Shown: positions 11,283 through 23,482, counted from the first letter of the stretch. The stretch is 64,000 nucleotides of DNA from Augochlora pura (GCF_028453695.1 NC_135781.1:930001-994000), one strand, 5' to 3'. Program-made: numbers and translations. Notes: generated by a model not told the origin, from the letters alone.

Positions 11283-14200
11283 AGTGTCGGGACGCGTTTA
11301 CACGATTCTGAAGTTTCGATCGGCTATGGGACGCGTCGGCTTCGCAGCGGTTGACGAGTCTCCCGGGGACGCAAGGTAAACGGATTGTAGGAGTAAACAG
11401 GAGATGGGGCAGCGGAGGAAGACGCCTCTAACTTGGTTACGGCTTACGCTACTATTGTTGCTGTTATCGCCGGATCATTTTCATGGCCGATAACCGGACG
11501 TAAACGGCGTGTCTACGCGGATCTACAATCTATCCTCTTGCGAACGTAATTGAGTTCGCATTTATTATTTCGAAGCTGCTGGAAGTACTGTTATTACTGT
11601 TATTATTGCTTTATTAATATAATCTTTTATTAGGATTATTAATATTATTTTTATTATGATTATTAATATTATTTTTATTTTCTTTACAATTATTACTATT
11701 ATTATTACCCAATGTTTCATCGAATCGAAGAGATTTCATATAACAATCGCATCACTGCGAACAAAGAGAAAATAAATAATAAAAAGAAGAACAGAAGAGA
11801 AGAAATATCGTAACGAGTTCTGAGGATTATTTCGCAGAAAATAAATTTATCCGTTCACGATACGTTATAATTAAATATATATTATAATTTATCCATATTT
11901 ATGATACAAGATAAAAGTTCTGATAAAAATGCCGAGAAGTCTGAGTAAATTTAATCTTTGATCCTCTTTTTGCAACGCGCGTTAATCGCCTTTACAATCT
12001 TGACGCGTTCGACGTTAAAGTCCTCGACTTGCACGTTTATGGCAAGAACGGCTGAACAAAGTAGAGGAACTCGCTAGAGGAGCCGGCGAAAATAATGTCC
12101 GCGGCGCTGAACGGCGTCGCGAGAAAACATAAATTCGGCGTTAATCCGTGGCGTCGTGGATTCGCGGCGGGAATTCGGAATGAAAAGCGCTCGGCTCTTC
12201 GCTCGCCTCGCCCCGATTCTTTATTAATCAGATAGCCATTAGGGGCTGGTCTCCCGGCATTACGGTGGCGCCCCCAGCATTACGGTCTCCTCCGACGAAC
12301 GGTGGCTCTAAAGCTTCGCCTCGAATTAGCGGGCATGCTAAGGAGAGCGGCCCGCCGGCGAATTGGCTACGTGACGGGACTATCGCGGCCGCCGATTCGC
12401 CGTCGGAGGGGGGTTGAAAAGAGCCGCTCCGAAGGGGGGTGGGGGGTGGGGTGGGCGAGCAACGGAAGACAGGGATTAAGTTCCGTCGATACAACGGGAC
12501 ACGTTATTACCTCCTCGGGAAAGGGCGGCTCGCAAGAAGAATAGGGAATTAGGTTGCCGGGATCTTGAATTAATCTGCCGCGCGGGGGAAGGACCGAGCG
12601 CGAGATTTAAATGGGAACGGGGCACGATTTGTCGTCGGTGACGACGCCGCCTTAACCTAACCTCGCCGTCGTATCCCACCTTTCTTCGGAATTACTATGA
12701 TTAGAATTTCTTTTTTAATCGATCGTTATCATTGCATTATACATATATATGGCACTCACCTGACCAATCGCCAGCGAATTCAATGCCCGTGGATCCCGAG
12801 TGGAATCTCGGTTAAAGGATCGAGCGATCCTATCCGTATCCGCGTGGGCCAACGACCCGTGCTGAACGACCCTCGACAGATTAACCCTCTCGGGTGTCCA
12901 ACTTGCCCCCGGCCGGATGAAGAGGGATATCTTCGAGACGGTGCTCGAGAAACGTTGATAGAGCATCCGCATCCGGCGTTGTCCCCCCTCGCCGCGCATC
13001 GCGACGCGGAGCCCCCGTCGACTTATTTCTCGACGCCGAGGCAGCAACGAGAGGCGACACGTCGCTGTAGGTGTGCTTCCGTAGCAGACACACTGTAGCT
13101 TCTGATCGCTGTAGGTGATCAGAAATCATCGAGCACGGCTGGAAAACACTCGATCGGAAGAGGTCTGTCGGATGGCAGGATCGAGCGGCGCTCCCATGGC
13201 CACCTTATTGGGACAAATGGTCCCTCGATTAGCCCCTTGATCAAAACGTTCCGTCGTTCGCGGCCCCGGCGCTTGTTCCGTCGAAGAGACACGCTTATTG
13301 ATCGATCGGTCGTCGCAGATCTTCGCCCACGGGGTCAAACGGGAGGGGGCACCGGCGAATCGTTCCTCAAGGTGCATTGGTTTTAACGGGGACGAATTGC
13401 GCGCCAAGGATCTCTTATGATATCCAAGGATATTTCATATTTCCAACCTTATTTCTCGAAATATTTTACCCTTTATACGGCAAACCAGCTTCCACAACGT
13501 TCCGATATAAATTTTACTCCACTCTTCTTCCCTTATTTATCACCCTTTTATATCGCAGGCCTCGAGGCAGAACTGGCTACCCTCTCTACGCAGCACGCAG
13601 CCCGATCTCTCGCGTTCCCCGTTTCCGTTCGCCGAAAAGCAGGAATGTATATTCCGCGAGCGTCGCCGTCACCAGCGCCGATGCGCGCATCTGCGAATGA
13701 CAACAGTTGTTCGGAAGTTTCGCGAGCGTGCCTTACTTGTATTCAGGTCTTCCACCGGCGTTGGTTAACGCTCGCCGATAACTCCGAACCCTCGGTTCCC
13801 CGCAGAATTTTAACAAAATTGAGGACGAACCCCACTCCCAGCGAATATCCACGGCGATGGATCGCGTTCGACAGACTTGCGACGCGTCTTTTATCCCCGT
13901 TGATAATCACTTTTAACCCCTTGAATCACGATCTCTTTCGAAGCTGCGTCGATTGGTATTTTTTTTAGTCCTCAATAATTTCCGAATATGTCTCGGCGAT
14001 CGTTGGATCACCGGTTGCAGTGACTATACTTGGGCTAGAGTTTTCGATGAATAAATATTCATCGAAATGTTTCTCCGCGCGGCGCGGAAACTTCGCGAGA
14101 GGTATGCCGGTCGTACGCTTCCCGTCGTCGCGGCGCCTTGCTCGTCGTCGCCTCCGCCCTCCCCCACACCCTTCGCATCGATTACACGCAAATTGATGGC

Positions 14201-14525
14201 AAATTGATATCGTTACGACACGTAGTCGTGGCGACAACACACCGATCCATCGATCCATCATTCTGTCCGGCGTCGTTAAGAACCGCGGATAATTTGTCTA
14301 TTCCGCGGGACTAGTTCGAAACTGTGTGCGACTATTAACGGGGCGCGCCGCAGTTGAAAGATTAACCCTCCGGCTACTGCAGCACCGGCTCCTGTGCCAG
14401 AGTCATTTCTGACTCGCACCGATACTTCGCTGATACATGCGAATAATTGGTCGAGCGCCTCGATGATATGGCTCCGCAAGCGACGGCCGTTCGAGCTCCT
14501 GGCAAGGGGTTAATCGTTCACTTTA

Positions 14526-14620
14526 ATAACTAATAAAACTAATAAAACTAATAAAACTAATAAAACTAATAAAACTAATAAAACTAAAAAAACTAAATAG
14601 CTAATAAAACTAAATAAAAG
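14526..14620. repeat. (ACTAATAAA)n satellite, 9-bp unit
   Basis: Six or seven nearly identical copies of ACTAATAAA, followed by decayed copies to about 14620. Confidence 0.92.
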
Positions 14621-15420
14621 AGTATAGCACTAGATATTGTCCGAAAGCCGCCATAACGGCGCGTCGTGCCTAAGAGGTTAAGTATAAATGGACTCGGTCT
14701 TATAAACAATTGCCGACGGGTTTTCGACGCGGCGAAGTTGTCGGAAAAAAGGGTTCGTCGTCGGGGGTTGGGGAAGTTTAGCGCGGCTGAAATTCCGCAA
14801 TAACTGCGCGAACGGCGGTGCGCCCGGATGCGCCGCGATTATTTAGCAATTCATTAGCGGTGTTCCGTGATTAGAACGGTGTCAGCGACGCGGAATGGCC
14901 GCCCGCGCCCGCGCGCACCCGTTTTATTTCGGCGCGACGTTCCGCCAACAATCGACGTCCTCTCTCGAATTATCGATGTATATATATATTGAATTATTAA
15001 TAACGACTGTTCATAATAGATAATGCATTTCGGTGGCCACGGTTGCGTTATTTAACATGACGATTGTTGCCGGCCGATCGCCCCGGCGCCCTAGCAATTC
15101 GAGTTTAATTATCGCCGCCGGAAATTCGTCGGAATTGGCTGATCCAGCTCGCCGTTCGATTTCGGTAAAAAAACAATCCGAGCTTGTTTTCACCTTTCGA
15201 GCATCGTGCATGAAAATTATGGTCGGACGGACCGCGGTTATTTATCCGATATGATAATTGTTAGGTTATGTCGGGTAGAAATCAAAATTAAACTAAAGTA
15301 ATATATCTTTAAATTTTTTTTCCTACGACAGAAAGTAACTGTAAGAGACTAACAGTAATAATAAAAATAATAGATATAATAATAGTAGTAAATATGAATA
15401 ATAATAATAATAAGAAGAAG

Positions 15421-15735
15421 AATTCCCAGTAACAGTGAAATTTAAAGAAGGTACTATAGTCACTTATTCTTACAATTTCTCCAATTTAATTTCTCTTAGG
15501 ATTCCCAGTAACAGCAAAATTGAAAAAAAGTGCTATAGTCACTTGTTCTTATATTTTTTCCAATTTAATCTTAGTCACTTATTCCTATAAATTCTCCAAT
15601 TTAATCTTAGCCACTAATTCCAATAATTTTTCCAATTTAATCGTGGTCACTTATTCCTATAATATTACTAATTTAACTTTTCTCATAATTCCCAATAACA
15701 GTAAAGTATAAAGAAAGTACTATAGTCACTTATTG
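15421..15735. repeat. 39-bp minisatellite inside a longer duplication
   Basis: The core unit, about 39 bases, contains TTCTCCAATTTAAT and TAGTCACTTATTCCTATAA and recurs about four times between 15530 and 15680. It is bracketed by copies of ATTCCCAGTAACAG and TACTATAGTCACTTATT near 15421-15470, 15500-15545 and 15690-15735. Because the period is a multiple of three, a 63-codon frame stays open through it (15520-15711) and reads as a repeated peptide with Y-FSNLI cores. I regard that frame as a by-product of the repeat. Confidence 0.85.
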
Positions 15736-16263
15736 ACGGTCTCTCTGTATCATATAAGAAGAAGTTCGAGTCGCGTTTAGTGGAACTTTGAAAAAGTCGC
15801 ACCGTTCTCGAAGCCTCGCTGCGTTCACGCTCGCCGCTGGTACACTTCATCGAATTAATTTATCGATGAATCACAATGACAGCACTCTATTCGGTCGAGC
15901 GAATTTCCGCGGAAAAGTATTCGTCGATGGATCGCGGGTATTTTGCAAAGTGGACTTCTTGTTTGAGATCGTTCCGCAGGCATAAAGCGATCATTGTCGC
16001 GGCACGCGCAAAAATTTCATTGAACGGGGTAGTTGTGTCTTCGGTGTCGTTGCCGGCGTTGCAACGTTGTCGCGGTCGATCCAGGGAATATGTATAAATA
16101 TTCTAAGGGATCGCGAGAAGATCCACAGTCGAGGCTGGAAAACCGTGGCATCGTGTACTACGTCTTAAAACATCGTTTCTGGAAAAAAGGTACGCAGCGA
16201 ATTTTACACGATTTTCGACCGGTCCCACAATTGCGTTCGGTCTACCCTTTTAGGAAAAGAGTT

Positions 16264-16404
16264 TTAACCCTTTGCGCTCGAAGCTATTTCATAATTTTTT
16301 AAATCTTTGCATAAAAATTATTTTGAGACTATAAGATCTGCTGTTGTTTACTGTGTTAATGTTAAATAAAAAGACTCCTTACATTTTCGTATCAGAAAGG
16401 AAAA
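16264..16404. mobile_element. Truncated TTAA MITE, family A (B-end)
   Basis: TTAACCCTTTGCGCTCGAAG is followed by sequence similar to other family A B-ends. No right terminus is found before the next element starts at 16405, so it was probably cut short by that insertion or by deletion. Confidence 0.5.
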
Positions 16405-16600
16405 TTAACACTTTACCGACCTGCGAATCGGTTGTCACGGCAACCAATAATTTGCTACCTATTATTGAGCTATTACAACATAATACTTTGGATATTAGAT
16501 ACCTTTTGCAATGAACAACATATACAATTGAGATAAAATAAATATCGTTCAATGTCGTGAAAACTATAAAAATATTTACGGCCGACCGACTGCAATCAAT
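16405..16600. mobile_element. TTAA MITE, family C, degenerate right end
   Basis: The left end, TTAACACTTTACCGACC, and the inner CGGTTGTCACGGCAACCAAT match the complete copy at 26518-26884 (which has CGGTTGTCAGGGTAACCAAT). The right side keeps TTTACGGCCGACCGAC at about 16575-16590, corresponding to TTTACGATCGACTGAC in the other copy; after that the terminus has decayed. The element ends about 125 bases before the LRR start codon. Confidence 0.55.
16565..16573 (+). promoter_or_regulatory. Candidate TATA box for the LRR gene
   Basis: TATAAAAAT lies about 160 bases before the start codon at 16724, inside the right part of the family C MITE. About 30 bases further on is AATCAATA, a weak initiator candidate. 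An alternative is that the first exon lies further upstream: CTGTTCCAG ending at 16713 could be a splice acceptor. Confidence 0.3.
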
Positions 16601-16723
16601 AAAATGTGAAAAACAAAAAATTTGATTCGCTAGCTCCGCCAACATTTGAAAACTATTCGAATCGTTCGAAAAAATAGTTCAAACATTATCCATCGATCGT
16701 GCATCTGTTCCAGGTATTACAAA

Positions 16724-18055
16724 ATGGCTCCCACGCATTTCCTACTCCTGATATGGTTGCTGGTGGTGCCCAGCGTTCTGGGTATCCGTAAAATCGTTTT
16801 TCATTCGAACAACAAACTGAATATCGAGCAACACGTCAGCAGCAGAGAACCAAGCGTCCGTTGCCCGCCGAACGACGGCGTAAATATAACCGCTCTGAAA
16901 CTCGACGAGATTCCTCAAAAATGTTTCGTTAATAGTTCTTTCATTAAGAACATCAACATGGAAAAAAATTTATTCACAAAAATTCCCACGGACTTGTTCG
17001 ACTGCACGCCGAATTTGGAATGTTTGAACGTGGCTTTCAATAAAATCGCGCCGGACGAGATGTTCAACTTCAAGCATCCGAATCTGAAAACGTTGATGAT
17101 GGATCATCAGATCCTGGATCGATCTTACCATTGGGTCTACGGAAGACGCGTGTCGACTTGGGGGAGATACGACGACAATTTCCCGAGCATGGAGAAGCTC
17201 CAGCTCAACGGGTTCGGCGACTACGTGTTGAGCTATAATTACGGCGAGCTCTTCCCGCGACTGTCGAACCTTTACTTGAAAGAAAACAACATCACCATCA
17301 TAGACAACGATTTCGTTTCACGGTTGCCGCTTTCGTTGGAACACCTTCATTTGGAAGGGAATCACCTTCACGACGTGAACCTGCACGAGGCTGGATACCT
17401 GTTGTCCCTGTACCTGGACAATAATCCGTTCAGCGGGCGTCTTCCGCTGAACGTCAGCAACGTGTTAGTGTTGTCGTTAAGGAATTGCGGTCTGAAAAGC
17501 CCGACGTTAAATCATTTCCTCCGGAACGACCAACTCTCGTTGGAGTTGCTGGATCTCTCTGACAATCATCTGGAGTATGTGCCGGCGAATTTGTTGTATC
17601 ACAGACACACCTTACAAACATTGATATTGAAAGGGAACATGATCGAGGAACTGTCGGACGTCGGCGGTTTAACCAATTTGAAGAAGCTGTCGCTAAGCTC
17701 GAATGGAATTCGTCGGGTTCAGAACTTGGGGTCAAGCTCCCTGGAGATACTTGCTCTCAGGGACAATCGGATCGAGGAGATAAGCGCCGCGACGTTCGCG
17801 ATGCTGCCGTTGCTGAAGGAACTCGATTTGTCGTACAATCGGCTGGAAAGTCTGCCCCTCAACTGGATGTCGGGCTTGAGCAAACTCGAACGTTTGGATT
17901 TGAATTCCAATCGGTTCGCAAGGTTCGCCGATATATCGTTGAGGTCCACCGCGAACAATTTGTGGGAGCTGTACGTGAAGGATAACCGATTCGACGACAT
18001 CGACGAGGTCGAGCTGGAAACCCTGCCCGAACATTGCCGGGTGTACGTCGCGTGA
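16724..18055 (+). CDS. Secreted leucine-rich-repeat protein
   Basis: One exon encodes 443 residues. I start at ATG 16724 (context CAAAATGG) because it leads directly into a signal peptide: residues 1-20 are hydrophobic with LLLIWLLVV and end VLG. The frame is open further upstream but has no ATG. An N-terminal segment with Cys47 and Cys67 precedes the repeats. About a dozen LRRs of 20-25 residues follow (roughly 96-119 and 155-435), with cores such as LSNLYLKENNI (180-190), LEHLHLEGNHL (205-215), LELLDLSDNHL, LKELDLSYNRL (364-374) and LERLDLNSNRF. A final Cys438 sits near the C-terminus. N-glycosylation sequons are at N54, N70, N189 and N243. There is no transmembrane segment, anchor, TIR domain or C-terminal coiled coil, so it is not a Toll receptor and lacks the coiled coil of mosquito LRIM/APL1 proteins. 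It is probably an extracellular binding protein; the ligand is unknown. Repeats at 120-155 are irregular. Confidence 0.9.
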   Translation: MAPTHFLLLIWLLVVPSVLGIRKIVFHSNNKLNIEQHVSSREPSVRCPPNDGVNITALKLDEIPQKCFVNSSFIKNINMEKNLFTKIPTDLFDCTPNLECLNVAFNKIAPDEMFNFKHPNLKTLMMDHQILDRSYHWVYGRRVSTWGRYDDNFPSMEKLQLNGFGDYVLSYNYGELFPRLSNLYLKENNITIIDNDFVSRLPLSLEHLHLEGNHLHDVNLHEAGYLLSLYLDNNPFSGRLPLNVSNVLVLSLRNCGLKSPTLNHFLRNDQLSLELLDLSDNHLEYVPANLLYHRHTLQTLILKGNMIEELSDVGGLTNLKKLSLSSNGIRRVQNLGSSSLEILALRDNRIEEISAATFAMLPLLKELDLSYNRLESLPLNWMSGLSKLERLDLNSNRFARFADISLRSTANNLWELYVKDNRFDDIDEVELETLPEHCRVYVA

Positions 18056-18896
18056 ACACCCGGATTACGTTGTTAACATGGAAAAATATTGAACGACTGT
18101 AATAATAATTATAATATACACCGTATAAATACCATACCCGTAATTGTAATAATTTATATCAATCGATTAATTGTTTCTAAATATTTCATTTTTAATGTCA
18201 GAGAAATTCTTTTAATATATAATATCTTTTATGTCAGACGTTGGGATTATTGAAATAATTCAACCAAATTCGTTTCTCTAATATATATATATGTATTGTA
18301 TATTGTTATAAATACTATTATAAATATCATATATTATCATACGTATTTATTAATGTATAGAGCAGCTGATAATCCTGTAACGAGCAGACCACCGCTCGAT
18401 AAAGGGAGAATGAAATAAGACAAGCGCGCGGGTTCCACTATATCGCGGAACGGTTATGCTGTCTCGTGATCTGTCAAGATCACCGAGATCCCGCGGAAGC
18501 TAGCTAGATTTAAACTGCTCGGGAGATTGATAATGCTCGGAATTTAATCCGTGGATGGCATGGCCCCGCATCGAGGTACTGCTCTCGTTCTTAGTTCGGT
18601 CGACGCGATAATTCTCTGGATTACACGAAACATTCTGAATTATCAGGCATTTTTAACTCTTGCGAATTTTCGATATTTGAATGTTTTAAACATTGTTTAG
18701 AAACCGAGTAAATTTTTCTGTTCGGGCTAAAGGTCATATTTTTGAAGAGATTATTATAGATAATTATTATGGAAATTATTATAGATAGGTAAGCGCTGAC
18801 GCTATGCATTAATAGAATTAGAGTATCTGTTAAATCAATGATTTTTTTTTATATTAAACACCTACGCAATAAATCCACAATAAATTCTTCAGTATT
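18056..18896. other. 3' flank of the LRR gene, non-coding
   Basis: AT-rich sequence follows the stop codon. No AATAAA is obvious nearby; AATATA at 18113-18118 and again near 18215 are possible variant poly(A) signals. From about 18400 the DNA becomes mixed in composition, with nothing recognisable up to the element at 18897. Confidence 0.5.
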
Positions 18897-19128
18897 TTAA
18901 CACTATGCCGTCCGCACGTCTACTCTAGATTTCTTCGTGTCGTACGTAATTTCACTTCTTGCCGACCAAATGTTCACAATATTGTCTGTAATTTACTGTC
19001 AGTTGAACAGAAAACGCGATATTGGTTTTCGTTAAGTTTTCGCGTGGCACCAACGTGGAGCCAATCTGCACTTAGCCGGTATTTTTCGCGTGGCACCACC
19101 GTGGAGCCACCGGACGTCGAAGTGTCAA
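18897..19128. mobile_element. Possible TTAA MITE, family D, with palindromic subterminal repeats
   Basis: TTAACACTATGCCGTCCG begins at 18897 and CGGACGTCGAAGTGTCAA ends at 19128. The ends read as inverted repeats with matching ACACT and GTCCG blocks; the right TTAA has become TCAA. Inside the right part, TTTTCGCGTGGCACCAACG (from about 19038) and TTTTTCGCGTGGCACCACC (from about 19082) are a direct duplication, each continuing to GTGGAGCCA. GTGGCACCACCGTGG then AGCCAC is close to a perfect palindrome. Confidence 0.5.
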
Positions 19129-19630
19129 TACAGAGAATGACGAGAACTGAATAGGACTAGTGTAATAAAGGAACACGAAGCTCCATTTTTAAAAATAATT
19201 GCGAAACTATCAAAGGAAACTAAAGCGGCATCCGATCGTGTCCGGTGCGCTAAGAAACCGATCGTAGCTGATCCAGGTAAATGGTTTCGCGTGATTAGGG
19301 CACGTCTTCCGGATCCCGCGTCCGACGGAATGTCGTGCAGCGTCGTCGGTTTCCCCGTCGGAATCCGCGGAGACCGATTGAATCGGGCCGGAGGAGGGGG
19401 TGGCCGGGAGGCGATGGCCGCGTCCGACTGATAGGGGAGGATTGTCTAATTAGATCAATCCCGGGGAATGTGTCTCGAGGTGGCTTCAACGCGAACGCGC
19501 TCGACTATCCATCACTCCGCCGTTGAATAGATCTGCCGAGCCGAGCCGAGCCGAGCCGAGCCGGCCATCTAATTCAATCCCTCTTTAACGAATCCTGCGC
19601 CGCACGACTATAACGATCCATTTTAATCGC

Positions 19631-19633
<3 letters not shown>

Positions 19634-19682
<49 letters not shown>

Positions 19683-19683
19683 G
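19634..19683. repeat. (CT)n microsatellite
   Basis: A nearly pure CT run with one TTT interruption near its right end. A (GAGCC)n pentanucleotide run lies about 70 bases to the left at 19536-19563. Confidence 0.95.
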
Positions 19684-21259
19684 CTCCCTTCCGCTCCGCC
19701 AACCCCCTCGATTCATCGGATCTCGATCGCATGACTTGGCAAGGCTGCTCGAAAAACCAACCGCGTCCACGACGACTCTTCGACGGAGTCTCGACCCGAT
19801 TGCACCCCGGGCATGTCTCCCGGAAACCGGTTCGATCCGCTCGCGACCGCGCGCACGCGGACACTCGCGCGTCTAATTTCGACCTGGCGCACCTTGTTGG
19901 AAGTCAGCTCGGGTTGGAGCTGACACGTGGATTCGCCGACGATCTGTCGGAGCGCTGTGTATGGTATATGGATCTCGGAAATTTTGTTATTCGTTGGTCA
20001 AGATTCAGGGTTCGATATTTCAGTACTTAATATCCAATATTCTATCGTCAATATTCAATGTTAAATATTCAGTATTCAAGGTTCAATATTCAATATTTCG
20101 GTATTTATCTTCAACGTAGAAAGAAAGAAAAATAATACTAAAATAAATAAAAATAATGAGTAATTAAAAAGAAGTGCGTCTTTAAGACGAGCAGACCAAA
20201 AAGGAAAACTCCGTAAAAATTAAACTAAGATCACAATAGAAAGTACAGCTAGCATCTTATTACAGTTCAAAATTGCAATGTTCGCCCCGTAGACGTCCCA
20301 CGACATTGTACGCGACTCCCGGCGCATGCGTCGACTGTCCCCACTCCTGGCATCACTTATTTCCCTGAGAACGCCGATCCTAGTTCGCGTAGGAAGCCGC
20401 GCGCTGCTCTAGGATTCGGAAGATCCTGGGCAGGATTCTGGGCTGAAGGCGCCGCGTATCTCTAATTAGATCGATCCGCGCAGGTGGATTTCACCTGGCG
20501 GTAACCTGCGCGCACAGGCCGCCTAAACGATCCATCATGGGGCCCCGGTAGGTATTCGCCGTTTAACCCGGTTCGACGACGGGGACGAGCCTCCGAGGGA
20601 GCCGCCGCTGATCAAGATTAATCGTATGCAAATTACTCGGACGCCCGCGGCAGAAGATCTCGCGAGATTCGGGCATCTGCGACGAAAGACCGGACCGGTC
20701 GAACAGATTTTGGTTATTGAAAGTGGCGCGGCGGCCACCCCTCGAAATCGTTTCGACGAATCTCTGAACGAATCGCGTTGTTCGACGTTCCAGAAGAGAT
20801 TTTTGGCGGAAATTTTCCGAGGAAATTTTCAGAGGAGAACGGTTGATTCGAGGGACAATTCATTTTTGGAGATAATTGGACGTTGTCTTTTCGTAGTAAT
20901 AGAACTTTTTAATGTCAAATAAAAATTAGTGAAACAGTGTTCTACCTCTTCCCTAATTTTTTTTTCCTTTCTTTTCTTTTTTCTAACTTCCTTTTGTCAT
21001 CATTATTACAATAATATATTGTAATTTTTAATTATTATTATAATGTTCTATAATCTTTATTCTTCTCATAGTTTATTATTCTATATGTATAGTCTATTGC
21101 AGTCTGCTAATATTATTAAACTTTATTATTATAGCCTTTAATCTTTATCGCTACGATTATTATAATCTCCAATTCGGGATCTCAGTAGGTTAACGCAACA
21201 TTTATGCAAAACGGCTGACATTTCGCTTGCGCGTTTATCCAGCAAGAATATCGCTTAGA

Positions 21260-21263
<4 letters not shown>

Positions 21264-21313
<50 letters not shown>
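21264..21313. repeat. (GA)n microsatellite
   Basis: A pure dinucleotide run of about 50 bases. Confidence 0.97.
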
Positions 21314-21316
<3 letters not shown>

Positions 21317-23400
21317 GTTCGTTTATTTATAACGACATCGATTTGCCAGCCCTACGAAACCACCATTACGAGAATACGACTATACACCGGCGTCTTAACC
21401 CGGTAATCGGCGACTCGGCTCGAACAATGTGTTCGCTGCGGGAGCCGCGAAGTTAATAAAGGAGAAACGGTCTCCGCGGCAATGACTGCTAATACCACGA
21501 CGCGTGAGCGCTTATGCCGGAGTCCTTCCAGATAAGGCATCCTGGCGCGCGGAGGACAATCGAATAAGACTATCAATAAAGGGAGCGCTTGCTATTACAC
21601 TAAGCGAGGGTAACTGTTCATCGTGCCGGGACGTTCGCGAAAATAAATTGTCGATAAAAAGACGTGGATTGCGAGGCGCGCGAGATCGAGCGTTTCAACC
21701 GGAAAGGGGATCCGGCGAGCCGGAAATCGGTTCGCGGCGCGCGCGGACGCCATAAATTCGGGAAGGATGCGGCGGCGGCCATTCGGGGCATTTCGCGAGT
21801 TATTTCGAGATAACGATATCGGCTGCCTAAAAATAATGATCCCGCGCTTAGAAGCGGCTTGAATTATTTCGAGGAAAACGTGGAGGCGGGGGTGGTGGTG
21901 GTGGTCCGTTTTCGGTCGATTTTATCGGTGAAAAGCCGCTTCCGAAAGAAAAGCCCCGGCGCTGCCCGGTGATTTAGTAAGTTGAAACTCCATTCTCCGT
22001 AGGCAATCTGCGGGGAATCGGGTTAAACGCGGGGCAGCCGGCGACGTGATAAATGAAACACATATTCCGGACGGAGGGGTGGGTCTTAACTTTTCACGGG
22101 GATGACGCCGGCAACGGCCGCGCGTAGCGCACAGGCTTTGATCAGTTTTCCGCTTTCCCTCGGCGCAGAATTAGCGTGGACGTGGCCCAGGAAATGAGAA
22201 TCGCGACAGGTTGGAAAAAGAGCGTTTCCAAACGACGCGCGATCCTCATTTTTATTCGCTCCGTGAAATCCCGCGACAAGTACGAGGCTTTCCCGAGCCG
22301 GCATTCGGTAGCAAGGATGCAACCAGTGTTGCCACAGTAAAGGTTAGACCGTGACGTCGTCGGCGCTCGGGTCACGTGCCGAGAAAGATGCGGCGAGTGG
22401 GGGGAGGTCGACTACTAGCGCCGACACGCGGTCGCGTCGCGGAACTAAGGTTACGTTTGGCCAAAGCGGCCGCGTGTCGCAACTTTGTGCGGAATGAATA
22501 ATTAATTTCATTTAAATTAATTTGTTGGATGCATGAGTCAGATGATACAACGTTTCCTCTGTTAATAATTGAGATATTTCGAAACTAATACGACAATATC
22601 TGTAACTTAATTTTATATCTGTAATTTAATTTTATATTTCATATCATAGTTTTATGTTTGATTTATTCATGAAGATATTTTAAAGATTCATAAAATCTGC
22701 GTGACAATTTTTACTAACATTTCTTTATTTATTTAACATAATCGGTCAGCTGTTTTCGACTAATGTGAAGTAGATGTCTCAACTATCTTGTCTCAGGCTT
22801 AAGAACGCATCAAAAGAGAAAGTTTTATATATAAATTGAAAATCTATTTCTTTCTACTGTTAAAATAAAAAATATTAAAATTAAAAAATGTCATTACTAT
22901 AATATACATATAACAACTATATTCACCAATCTTTTCAAGTATATTTTGCAAGATATTTCACGTAAACTCGCCAGTGTACCAGCCATAATTATTCCATTTA
23001 ATTACCGAAAATTGCCCATCCAATTAAATGCGGATTTAGATACACCGGGTCAGGGAATACCCGGCGACCTCATGCCGAGACTTACGCCGAGGTTTCTGCG
23101 AGTAGCACAGCTGATATTTGTTGCTCCAAAAAGTTCCCCTGCATTTTGTCCGCGGATCAAGCGTTATTGCACACCGCGCGGCGCTCCCGCCGACGCCGCT
23201 GAATATTTCATCGCGATAACGGCGTTTGGATTAACGATTCTCCTTTTTTTCCCACCTCGCCTTCCATTTCTCCGTTTTTTCCCCGCCTCGCCCCGCCTCG
23301 CCCCGTTTCGGTCCGTTTTATTTGGTCGCGTTATCCGCAATCTGGTCGCCGAAAACCGCCTTTTTCGCCGGCGTTGTCACGATGGCAACACGTGCGCGCC

Positions 23401-23482
23401 GCTGTTGTACTCCTGTAACTCGCCATAGTACTCTTGTAACTCGCCGTTGTTGTACCCCTGTAACTCGCCGTGGTACACGGGG
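23401..23482. repeat. Degenerate tandem repeat, about 30-bp unit
   Basis: CCTGTAACTCGCC or CTTGTAACTCGCC occurs three times at intervals of about 24-30 bases, separated by GT(A/T)GTAC variants. Confidence 0.8.

Larger units (their letters stand above)
10052..16263. other. Non-coding: microsatellites, minisatellites, GC-rich blocks
   Basis: No credible exon found. GC-rich stretches (about 12050-12660, 12780-13400, 13560-14270, 14640-15250) have open frames on several strands with no recognisable domain; the longest, 13417-13968, has no similarity I can name. Also present: a poly-C run near 10380, a possible TTAA element at 10748, (GA)n at 11216, a small hairpin with TTCTGATC/GATCAGAA arms at 13098-13123, a 9-bp satellite at 14526 and a 39-bp minisatellite at 15421. 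A solo terminus CAAGGGGTTAA ends near 14513. Confidence 0.5.

Noticed and set aside
13417..13968. 183-codon + strand frame
   Set aside because: Begins in AT-rich and continues in GC-rich DNA without change in function-like pattern; no signal, membrane or domain motif.
22946..23428. 160-codon + strand frame with a hydrophobic stretch
   Set aside because: The start is not a supported ATG, the hydrophobic part comes from a TTTTTTCCC-rich tract, and the end runs into a tandem repeat.
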